This document shows positions 6,617-15,139 of a DNA stretch of 18,625 nt, piece after piece. The stretch lies in assembly GCA_009663005.1 (NCBI GenBank), contig VIGQ01001275.1:1-18625 (forward strand), written 5' to 3'. Positions within the stretch are counted from its first letter, which is position 1; the number at the start of each line of letters is the position of its first letter. Made by a program: the position numbers and the translations under genes. The notes beneath the pieces were generated by a model that saw only the letters and a program-made list of their open reading frames with translations, did not search any database and had not been told where the DNA came from. Origin of the DNA: Actinidia chinensis. Lineage: Eukaryota > Streptophyta > Magnoliopsida > Ericales > Actinidiaceae.

Positions 6617-8140
6617 TAAGATAATACTTTGTGAATGGTTGGATATAATGTCTAATACGTGCAAAGAAACACACAGCACACGAGGGAAAGGCCATCTGGA
6701 CAAAGGTCCAAACTGGGGGGGGAAACCAATTGAGCACGTTCAAAGAGGTTCCTAAATTGGTTCCACTAATACGTATTAATTTCAATTCGACCAAATAGAA
6801 GGTGACGCTAACCGATCATATATGTTTTTATTGCAGATGGGTGGTTCATTTGTCCGCGGATAATAGTGAGTAGGAGGTATCTGGGAATCTCTCCCAAATA
6901 TGTGAATCCTGGTGGTGTTTTCTGACTTGTAATATTGACAACTTTTTTTTTTGTAGAACCCATCTTTTAAGTTTTTTGGATACCCACTTAAGTTGTTTAA
7001 GCAGTGGCTTGGTAGAAATGCACAGTAGGTAGATGGGGCCGGGTTTGGTCTTTTGTGCTCCATTTGGTCCGCTACAGTAGCCTCTCTCATGACATATACA
7101 CATATTACTTTGATGGGTGTTTTTTTTGTACGTTCTTGTTTAACAAAAAAAACCAAAGCACAAAAAAAACCCATCACACCTAGTTTTTTTGCAACTTGTG
7201 GACTTTTTTGGTATCCATGCACACAGGCTTGGTGGTATTTTTGACAGTGGCTTTGGTTATATCTCACATGGGTTGTTATCTATGGTGTTTGGCAGCGTAA
7301 GTAGAGTATCCACCTTTTTGATTTTCTCAGTGGGCACTTGGAGACATTTTTTGGGGATCACAAGGTTGTAAATATGGAAGTTGGAACTGTTTTGGCAGGG
7401 CTTATGATGGTATGTACTAGGTGGAACTCTTTTTGTGGGGGACTAATCCTGGTATTGTCTTGGGGTTTTATTATGTAAATAGGGTAGTGGAAAGTTTGAT
7501 GATCCTTTCTTTGGGATGGGTTGGGTAGGATGATAAAAAATACCATCAACATTTGGTAGCTCGTTTTGTATTAATGTTATAATAATAGTGAAGTGACTGT
7601 GACTTGAAATGTTTGTTTTTTAACATTCCCTGTAAAAGTTTGTGCTTATCACATTTAGTAATTATGTATTATGGCTGTCGATAATAACCCAAAATATGGG
7701 TTACGAATGTGACACAAAAGATTTTTTTTGAAGATGCACAATAATGGTGGCATAGGGACTGAAACGTGCTTTAATTGCTTGGTTTGACTCGTTTATTGTA
7801 AAGATAAGTTTCATAGCATGGGAGTCCTGAGCTGCCATCACCGGACTAATTTACATGCATTGTATGCAACGCGGAGCTTTTTGAAACTGCAACCTTTACT
7901 ATACTTATCAAATTCTGCAATCGTCACATTCGAATCAACGTTTGGTAGTTTTTCTTCATTGTTCTGATCATAAGTACAGTGAAGAATAAGGAGGAATGGG
8001 GTGGAACCCTGGGAATGTGGTCTTCATGTGTGTTACATGCAATAAGGACAAATCGAATGAAGTTGGGAAGATTTTTTGTAGTTGGTTGTGTGGTAATTAC
8101 CTTTGTCATATTTTTCCTGACTACTCTGGAGTTCGTTTCG
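6617..8140 (+). other. T/G-rich intron-like region
   Basis: Mostly T/G-rich on the + strand with several GT/AG-bounded scraps, for example TTTTTATTGCAG ending at 6836 and TTTTCTCAG at about 7330. No open frame of convincing composition was seen. A 161-codon minus-strand frame (6782-7267) exists but has no recognisable domain and overlaps homopolymer runs. A hairpin lies at 7111-7176. Long intron or decayed repeats are both possible. Confidence 0.35.
7111..7176. repeat. Inverted repeat / hairpin
   Basis: TGATGGG (7111-7117) pairs with CCCATCA (7170-7176). Eight T (7120-7127) pair with eight A (7162-7169), and GT pairs with AC next to the loop, with a 2-nt bulge. The pairing is about 17 bp around a ~30-nt loop. 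Confidence 0.55.
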
Positions 8141-8170
8141 TACGTATATGGTATTATTCACAGAAGACAT

Positions 8171-8334
8171 GACACGCAGATTGGAGAACTACCAGTACAA
8201 AACTGAACCAAACCCGGATTGGATGGTTTGGTTCCCCTCGATATTGTGGGACGGGCCCACTCGAAGTTTAATCGCTATGCAATCAGCAACACCCCATTCA
8301 TCTCAAATAATACGGTGTTTCTTCTTCTATTCCA
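8171..8334 (+). repeat. Paired element, copy 2
   Basis: Diverged copy of 6261-6425, 1.91 kb downstream in the same direction. It carries a perfect 10-bp inverted repeat GAACCAAACC (8205-8214) and GGTTTGGTTC (8225-8234) at the position equivalent to the copy-1 hairpin. One frame is open from 8148 and includes RRLENYQYKTEPNPDW. Other frames are also open, so coding is not proven. The copy ends where the G tract begins. Confidence 0.6.
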
Positions 8335-8337
8335 GAA

Positions 8338-8403
<66 letters not shown>

Positions 8404-8529
8404 AAAGAGAAAAAAGAAAGAAGGGGGGGGGGGGGGGGGGGGGGGGGGGGCCGGGGGGGGGGGGAGGGGGGGGGGGGGGGGGGGGGAGGGGTTGGCGGGG
8501 GGGGGGGCGTTGGGTGGGAAAGAGGGGGT
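8338..8529 (+). repeat. Extreme G tract
   Basis: There are 65 consecutive G (8338-8402), then a 20-nt A/G spacer, 28 G (8423-8450), CC, 12 G (8453-8464), A, 21 G (8466-8486) and further G-runs to 8529. This is the most G-rich stretch in an otherwise AT-rich window. It would have very strong quadruplex potential if real. Long G homopolymers are also classic sequencing or assembly artefacts. Glycine-rich (+) and proline-rich (-) frames across it are composition artefacts. Confidence 0.85.
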
Positions 8530-8959
8530 GTGTTTGCACACGTCAATTTGGGTAATACCCACTGGGGGATTTAATTACTTCTTTTTTCTCTTTCACATTT
8601 CAGTTACTCTTAGAAGTGCTGTCCATGAAAATACTTCTGATCTTATTACCCACCTATAAAATTCCTTTTGCTAAAAGAACGACCCGCTAGAAATTTAGAA
8701 ATGAACGATCGTCCTCTCCCTCTTTGATATTTCTTCCCAACCATCCCATCTTTTCTGATTACCTTAGCCATGTTCCCTACCCTCTTCACTGTGCAGATTT
8801 CATTCAATTGTGACTTTGCTCCTGACTAGTATTTTCCTTTTCTTCTTTCCTTGTTTATTCATATCGTGTTGGGTCACGCAGTCACGGTATTTAACTGTGA
8901 TTGGGCTACGTGTCTCTATTGCTCCCGACAATGTCAATTACGTTTGTTGTTTACTGTAG
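8530..8959 (+). other. Unassigned, intron-like
   Basis: Moderately AT-rich mixed DNA with no long open frame. It ends in TTTGTTGTTTACTGTAG, a good acceptor-like sequence for the next segment. Confidence 0.3.
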
Positions 8960-9054
8960 GAGTGCCAGTTCTAAAGCAGACTTTTAGAAACCATTTGTCC
9001 TAAATCAATACTGGACTCAGAACCTGTGGAAGGAAGAGTCCTTTTCGTGGAGAG
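8960..9054 (+). ncRNA. Exon-like segment, non-coding in all frames
   Basis: It is bordered by an acceptor-like TTTACTGTAG (ending 8959) and a strong donor-like AGAG/GTACGT (GT at 9055). All three forward frames contain stops, so if it is an exon it would be in an untranslated region or a spliced long non-coding RNA, or a decayed exon. No sequence family recognised. Confidence 0.2.
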
Positions 9055-9871
9055 GTACGTACACTTGATTTAGTTTTTATCTATACTCTTGCATTTTCAA
9101 ACTGCCTAGCTCTGACAAGATCCTTCAAGTATTGAACAGTTTATTTTGCCGCTAGTTTTCCTTGTAAGATTAGTAGGAAGGTCCTCCTTTGGGAAAATAT
9201 TATGCACCTTGTCTATCGGAAGTGTTTGGGAAAGAGATACAAGTGAAATAACACCGGAAGAAATGTTCCATGGGTAATTATACTTTTCTTGAGACTGACC
9301 TTTCTTATATATGAGGTGAGATCACTGATTGTCGAGTAGGCCCTCCTATCACTCTTAATCCTCATCCTTAAATCTAAGTTGGGAGTTTGGGCATTTCTCT
9401 CTTAGAAAATAAACATTTCCCCCATTCCTTTTCCCATACAATTCTAATGGACAAATATCTCTCTCTCCTTCCAGACACACCAAGGTTTGTTTTAAATAGT
9501 TTAAAAAGTATGTTAGGCTAGCCACACCGAGCTTGGGCTTTAACATAAACTTCTTGGTTTGAGTGGCGCGGCCACAACCATCTCTTATTCTGATAGAAAG
9601 GCTACTACTCCCCGGCCTGGTCCATGGGCACGGGCATAATGAAATTTACATGATAACTAGTATGTAACCTCCTTTTCTGGTGATTTATGCACATGGCTTA
9701 ATAGAAATACCTCACATTTGCAGACCATAAGGGTCCAAAATCATCATTTTCAACATTCATCGTGTTAAAATTTAATTATGTTTTCAGTTATCTCAGTTAT
9801 AATTTTCAATATCTTTCCATTACTCTTTCAAGGTACCATGGGCACGGCCAAAAAGTGAATTATGTTTTCAG
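9055..9871 (+). other. Unassigned, intron-like, with small direct repeats
   Basis: No gene recognised. CCATGGGCACGG occurs at about 9622 and 9836. AATTATGTTTTCAGT occurs at 9774 and 9859, each followed by a CTCAGT phrase (85-bp spacing), giving two near-identical acceptor-like sites. A minus-strand 63-codon frame (9355-9546) has no recognisable domain. Confidence 0.35.
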
Positions 9872-10027
9872 TAGCTCAGTGAAGATGCGGCGAGCACTTC
9901 TTCATAGGGATCTGCTGCCAAGAGAAGTTCCTGTACTACTGATATGGCAACATCATGAGCATGCGGACGTATTGAGGGAAAAATTGGCTCCATCACACAA
10001 ATTTCCAATTTTAACACGCCTAAGATG
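9872..10027 (+). pseudogene. Exon-like segment open on both strands
   Basis: It is preceded by TTATGTTTTCAG and followed by AAGATG/GTAACG. On the + strand the frame reads MRRALLHRDLLPREVPVLLI and continues to a stop just past the donor (10031). On the minus strand a frame without stop also runs across it, reading MEPIFPSIRPHAHDVAISVV and continuing VQELLLAADPYEEVL, which is at least as protein-like. This is the most coding-like DNA in 8.5-11 kb. Strand and function are unresolved; a degraded exon of an unknown gene is the best guess. Confidence 0.25.
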
Positions 10028-10031
10028 GTAA

Positions 10032-10860
10032 CGCATACCTCTTTTGGGCTTTAGTTGTACCTGACCTTTGTTTGATTATTGTGCATATCTTACATATACG
10101 GGAGGGGCAGATTTATCTTGACCAGACAACGCGATATTTACAGGTAGAGGAAAGTTTCGTTTATATAATCATCAAGTTTTCTTGTTTGGTGCTATAATTG
10201 TATATTTTCCGCCATGTACGTTGGGGGAGTCCTCACTTTGATCGCGGACATAATAGGAATTGGTGATGCATCATGAGATGTTTCATTGTGCTTGAAATCC
10301 CCCATATGTTCTGTATATGCACTATTTCAAGTGTCAAAGGTTTGTTTCAGCATCACTGAGGACTTGGTGGTAAGACTTCTACCTCAAGTACTGGCTAGAT
10401 TTTATCCTATTACTGACTGGTTCTAAATATCATATCGGTGAAACTTCAAACCATGCTATATAAACGTTATTAGTGTATGGGATGGATCGTTTTATTATGT
10501 GGGTACTTACAATTCTAGAGAAACGTTATTTTTATTTCCATCCAGTTATGAGGAGAAAATGTTCTCTCCCGTTCTTTCCTCGTCTCCCATCTCTCTTGCC
10601 ATTCTTACAAACTAGAGTTCTTGTTCTGTGGTTTATATCTTCTCTGGAATATTTGGTTGTTGAGAAAATATGACATGTGATTCGCTCTGGTTACGTGATT
10701 TTTGATTGAAGTATAAAAAGGTAATTGAAACTAAAACGCTTCATTTCATCTATTGGACCTTTTTTTTCTTTAGGTTGACTGGGGATTGATTATAAGCATT
10801 TGGCGTGTTACGGTTAGCATCGCATCCACTTCTACTCTGATTAGATATCATCCGAGGCAA
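10032..10860 (+). other. Unassigned, intron-like
   Basis: T-rich mixed DNA with scattered GT/AG signals (for example TTTGTTTCAG at about 10350) but no convincing exon. A 66-codon + frame at 10473-10673 has no recognisable domain. Confidence 0.35.
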
Positions 10861-11201
10861 CCCACTGACCTAGTACGTCCTCATTCATAAGCATCGCTGG
10901 TGCCGACTCCAAAATGGATGGTTATGTGCAGTGGCCCCACACAACCAGCTAAAGTTTGTTGAATTATCTGGCAGTGTGGGACTCCCCCTCATTCCTTGGG
11001 CTATCTCTTGATGTCACGGTCGACCATCAGCAAACCAGGCAGCCATGGCCTAGTTTGGAGATTGGGGTCAGAAGGGTTTTGGTTTCCTCCCCATCAATGA
11101 TACCCTGGGCAGATGTCCATGTTTTGCAAGCAAGCTGGCAATGGCTGTGTCAGTGCGTTCTTTGTCCTTTTAATCATATTTTATTTTATCCGATAAATTA
11201 G
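10861..11201 (+). pseudogene. GC-richer exon-like terminal segment
   Basis: Base composition rises clearly here compared with the flanks. An 81-codon + frame (10956-11201) begins MLNYLAVWDSPSF. Another frame through the same bases includes WQCGTPPHSLGYLLM and WRLGSEGFWFPPH before a stop. A minus-strand frame (RTDTAIASLLAKHGH) is also open for a while. No single frame is intact over the whole segment, so a decayed exon or 3' untranslated exon fits best. The sequence falls abruptly to AT-rich after 11200. Confidence 0.2.
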
Positions 11202-12460
11202 AAAGGTAAATTTCCTGATATTTTCGTAGGTTTCTAACATAATTTTTTTTTGAAACTATTATCACTATTATCTCGTAAATCTATTTTTTTTAAAATAAAA
11301 TGTAAGATTGCCCAAATGTTTTGGCTTCTATTTTTTTTTTTTTTCAATACAACCAATTAAACTAAATAAAAATTAACGTTTTTTTACAAAACAAAATGAT
11401 AACGTTTTTTTGTGGAATTTATGCCATTGGTCAGTATATAACTTGGGGGAAGCCTGATGACCCTACTTGCGGGTCACACTGGGTAAACTTGTTATTCACA
11501 TCAGTTTTTGTTTTCATTTCTTTTAAACTATTTTTTTTTCCTCTTTTATTTTATTTTTTTATTGTCTTATCTCTTTTTAAACCATTATTTCTCCTTTCCG
11601 ACAAACACTCGAAGGCATGGGTGTACTGTGAGTGGGTGTCAAATTGTAGTAATGACTACTAAAATGATAGAATTGAAATGGATGAAGTTTGGTCTTCCTT
11701 CTTCTCCTGATGACCTGATTTGCCTACTGAAATGGATAAAGTTTGTAACAACTTTGAATTCTATGGTTTGATATTTTGTTAGAAATGTGAAATGAAGACA
11801 AAAGGGTTGGCAGTTGCAATGGTCACAATCGGTTAGCAACACCCATCAATAGATTCCCCACAACACTCTTCGATCCCGATCCCAAACGTTTGAATAAATT
11901 TTTTATAAATTCAAAATGAAGATTAGATCATATTTGAATGAAGAGCACATTTGTATCTTATGAAGCGTGTATATTGATAGGTGATACGGAAAAATCTAGA
12001 AAAATATGATACATTTTTATGAGCATCTAAGGAGTATCGATGGCCGTCTAAAAGTATTCTTGTTTATAGCTTGTATCATTTTGACTTCTGGTTGGAAAGA
12101 TATACTAACAAAAATTTTCTCCATGTTACCTAATTTGGACTTGAAATTAAGGCGAATGTAGGTTAAATTTGTGATAAAATGATTTTTTTTTGAATTATTT
12201 TATGTTTAGGGGATTTATTTTTAGTTTTGTTATTTTTTTTACTTTTCGCAATTCGTATTTGGATCAGAATAATTGGAAAATAAAAAAAGAAAAGAAAAAA
12301 TATTTTTTATATAGAATTGTAATTAACGACAAATTAACTATAAAAACTAATTAATTTTGTTTTTTATAGGTTGTACAAAAGATATCTTTTACTTTTTCAT
12401 TCTTTTTTCAAGATGAATCGAATTTTTTTAAAATTGATCAACATATGAAATATTTATTAA
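11202..12460. other. AT-rich decayed DNA
   Basis: No gene recognised apart from a possible SINE-tail fragment near 11425-11500. Open frames at 11396-11662 and 11508-11771 (+) and 11639-11842 (-) run through T-rich DNA and have no domains. 11680-12130 is more complex but unassigned. Confidence 0.45.
11425..11500 (+). repeat. Possible SINE 3'-tail fragment
   Basis: GGGGGAAGCCTGATGACC followed by TTGCGGGTCACACTGGGTAA resembles the GGGTCGCACTGGGT-type 3' parts of some plant SINE or MITE sequences. The head with A and B boxes is not visible. Recognition is from the short phrase only. Confidence 0.3.
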
Positions 12461-12463
12461 AGA

Positions 12464-12556
12464 CAAAATAATTTTGGAGATTTGATTTTCGTATCAATTT
12501 TTGAATAATTGGTCATTTTTTGTTGGGCCTTCCAATAGAGGATCGTATGAGTTTTT
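12464..12556 (+). repeat. Dispersed repeat pair, copy 1
   Basis: TTTTGGAGATTTGATTTTCG, TATCAATTTTTG, GTTGGGCCTTCCAATA and a GGATCGTATGAG phrase recur in order at 14042-14148. Confidence 0.6.
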
Positions 12557-12713
12557 TCTAGATGTCTTTATAAAATTTTGTTTGGTTGTCAAAAATTAAA
12601 AATATATAAAATATGATATTTTTATTTTTAATACACTTCTGAAAAGTGTTTTGCAAAACGCCTGAAAAAATGCAACCAAGGCAAACCTATTAATTTCAAA
12701 TATTGAACCTGTC

Positions 12714-12787
12714 AATATTTTTACATTTTTCTATTTCTCTTTCTATTTAGAATATTTTTACATTTTTCTATTTCTCTTTCTATTTAG
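12714..12787 (+). repeat. Perfect 37-bp tandem duplication
   Basis: The 37 bp at 12714-12750 (starting AATATTTTTACA, ending CTTTCTATTTAG) are repeated without a change at 12751-12787. Identity against a decayed background indicates a recent event. Confidence 0.95.
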
Positions 12788-12887
12788 TGGAATGTCATGA
12801 TCACCGTACCACGCTGCGTTGCGGCTCATCTGTAATCAGACCACGCTTGGAGAGACTCTGATGAAGTGTTTCCATGTGATTTACAGG
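12788..12887. other. GC-richer island upstream of exon-like segment
   Basis: A short complex stretch (GTACCACGCTGCGTTGCGG) with no recognised motif. It ends in TGTGATTTACAG, an acceptor-like site. Confidence 0.3.
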
Positions 12888-13069
12888 GGAATCTTATGTT
12901 GATGAGTGTTAGAATTGCACTTGGATCGGTGAGCGGTGTGGATTTGACACCAATTCGAACTCACCCATTTGCATTTGTGGAGATTTGCAGTGTCCCATAT
13001 ACCCAATATACTCAGTGTGATATGCCAAGGAAAGTATTCAACGCTTCGTTCCAACTTTATTCTGTTTGG
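12888..13069 (+). pseudogene. Exon-like segment with flanking splice-like sites
   Basis: It is preceded by an acceptor-like ATTTACAG and followed by TTTGG/GTAAAT. A 70-nt interval then ends in CTTCTTTTGTGCAG (13139), a plausible minimal plant intron. One + frame is open throughout and includes IALGSVSGVDLTPIRTHPF and ICSVPYTQYTQCDMPRK. The minus strand is also open over most of it. The family is not recognised. A transposon-carried or decayed exon is likely, since no neighbouring exon of the same gene is visible. Confidence 0.25.
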
Positions 13070-13144
13070 GTAAATTTCACACTGACCTCTCTGATATTTT
13101 TGACAATACAACATTACAACCACTTCTTCTTTTGTGCAGTTTAA

Positions 13145-13165
13145 GAAATAGCGATGAGCTATTTC
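13145..13165. repeat. Perfect 8-bp stem-loop
   Basis: GAAATAGC (13145-13152) and GCTATTTC (13158-13165) surround a 5-nt loop, immediately after the acceptor-like site at 13139. Confidence 0.5.
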
Positions 13166-14040
13166 AAATAAATTAATGTCATAATTCTCCCTTGAAATAT
13201 TTTTTTAAAAAAAATGACATGATTGTCCTTTAATTTAAGATTTTTAATTTTTTTTTCTCAATATACTTATTAAAATAAATGTTCTTCTTTTTTCCCTCAA
13301 AAAACAACATTTATTTGTAAATTACTTTATTTTTATTTTTTTAATAATTAATCTAAATAGTTTACTTTTTAAGTACTCTTTAAAAAAAATATATTTAAAA
13401 AATTAAACTTTGTTACAATTTTATTTTAAAAAATAAGGTAAATATTTTACTTTTTAATTGCTACTAATGCAAACATATTTAAAAATAAATTTTGTTAATA
13501 ATTTTTTAAAAAAAAAATATTTATTTATTTTAATTAGTGTATTGAGAAATAATTATTGGAAATCCTAATTCAAAAGACAATTTTATTATTTTTCTAAAAA
13601 AATTAATTCTATGTGAAAATCTTGAAATTAATTTCAAAAATAAGTGAAGTCAGTAATAAATTTGAAATTCGGAGTTGGCTGTATTTGTCAAAAATATCAG
13701 GAAAGATCAGTGAAATTTACCTATTTTATTTTAAAATATGTTCAAGATTGACTTGTTTATTAATCATGATTCAAGTTAATCTCAACACAAACTCTTATGA
13801 AGCAGATCATGAACTGATATTAAGTTTATCGAGCCAATTAATGGTTTGTTCAAGCTTAATTTGAAAAATTAGTTAGCTTCAAAATTTGTTCAAGTTTGAT
13901 TTATTTGGTAACAAACCAATGGATTTTGTTTGATAAAATTTGTTCTTGGTAATAATAGGCTGATTTTATTTGTAATTACCAGCCAAGTGCTTGTTAGAAT
14001 GGGGTAGAGAGAGAATTACAGTCAAGATTAGAAACTAAAT
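13166..14040. other. AT-rich decayed DNA
   Basis: No gene recognised. At 13740-13960 there are repeated phrases of the type TTTGTTCAAG, GAGCCAATTAATGG and CAAGTTTGATTTATTTGG. These resemble worn versions of the 'GAGCTCGAGC / GTTCGAGCTTGATT' dispersed repeats common in plants. A + frame at 13613-13864 has no domain. Confidence 0.4.
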
Positions 14041-14041
14041 A

Positions 14042-14148
14042 GAAAATTAATTTTGGAAGATTTGATTTTCATATCAATTTTGGAAATAAATTGGGAAACT
14101 GGGTTCAGCTTCTTTTTGTTGCCTTCCAATAAGGAATCTTATGAGTTC
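14042..14148 (+). repeat. Dispersed repeat pair, copy 2
   Basis: Matches 12464-12556 in order and orientation: TTTTGGAAGATTTGATTTTC, TATCAATTTT, TTGCCTTCCAATAAGG and AATCTTATGAG. It has a ~20-bp extra stretch in the middle. The family is unknown. Confidence 0.6.
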
Positions 14149-14329
14149 AGCAGCTTCATCTTCTAATTATCGACATTATTTTCATAAATACTGCTTATGC
14201 ATCTTGTTTTCTTGTAATTTATAATTGGTGGTTTCTCAACTCTCTTTCTATCCGTCTCTTTATAATTCAGAGGATGTATATATGCTTCGGTTCAAAATAT
14301 GTGTGCACAGGGAGTTTTGGACAGTAATC

Positions 14330-14960
14330 TTTATCTTTTTTTTTTTTGATTTTTAAAGAGATTGATGGGTTGTTCATATTTCAAATTTGTTTATTTGTCA
14401 TTAGATTTTTTACTTAATGTTTTTATTTATATGTCTATTTTCACTTTATTTTTTAATTTTTAGTTTTTTTCTGTTATATTCTTTTTTTCTTTGTATCTAC
14501 TTTTTCTCCCCTATTTTTTTTTTCTTTTTTTTTCCTTTTTTTCCCTCTTTCTATCTCTTTTTTTCTTTTTTTATCTACTTTTTCATTTCCTTTTTCCTTT
14601 TTTTCTTTTTTCTAACTGTCTTTTTACTATTTTTTTGTTTTTTTTGCTTTTATTTATTTTTTATTTTTATATATATTTTATAATCTACTTTTTTTCCTTT
14701 TTCCTTTTTTCTCTTTTTATTTATTTTTTTTGCTTTCTTTTTTTCCTTATTTTTATTTTCTTTTTCTTTTATCTACTACTTTTTTTTTTTCTTTTTCTCT
14801 GTTTTATTACTGCTTTTTTCTTTTTATTTACGTTGTTTCTATTTTTAATTTCATTTTTTTCTATTTTTCTTATTTTTTAAAAATTTTTTTAGCTTTTCTC
14901 TCTCTCTCTCTCTCTGTGTGTATATATATGTATTTTGTTATCTTTTGTATATATAAAGGG
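14330..14960 (+). repeat. T-rich low-complexity block 1
   Basis: Near-pure pyrimidine (mostly T) broken by CTA, CTG, ATC and TTTA words, including several copies of ATCTACTTTTT. It ends in a compound microsatellite (CT)n(GT)n(TA)n at about 14897-14929. Open frames up to 129 codons are poly-F/L/S artefacts. Confidence 0.85.
14897..14929. repeat. Compound (CT)n(GT)n(TA)n microsatellite
   Basis: CT, then GT, then TA dinucleotide runs follow each other directly at the right edge of T-rich block 1. Confidence 0.85.
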
Positions 14961-15139
14961 TTTTTTTCGAAATTGTTGGGTCCCATTTTGGCCCTTTTAC
15001 TAATAATTTTTTCACATTAAGTTAACCTACTAAATTGTCGGAATCAATCAGTAACTTCCATCCACTTTGTTAAAGGAATAAATGGGCATTGGGTGCCACA
15101 CGGCATTTAGCCTGATCCAAGCCTAATTTTAACTACATT
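14961..15139. other. Complex island between T-rich blocks
   Basis: Mixed-composition DNA including GTTGGGTCCCATTTTGG and GGGTGCCACACGGCA. No gene or named repeat recognised. It may be what is left of the host sequence into which the T-rich material expanded. Confidence 0.35.

Noticed and set aside
6782..7267. 161-codon minus-strand open frame
   Set aside because: Longest frame outside low-complexity DNA, but it crosses homopolymer runs, lacks any domain I recognise, and lies where base skew favours + strand intron-like DNA.
8148..8659. Glycine-rich (+) and proline-rich (-) frames that look like structural proteins
   Set aside because: They are created by the G tract; the non-repetitive parts show no recognisable protein.
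13145..13165. Bacterial-type intrinsic terminator
   Set aside because: The stem-loop is AT-rich, lacks a directly following T-run, and the context is eukaryotic.
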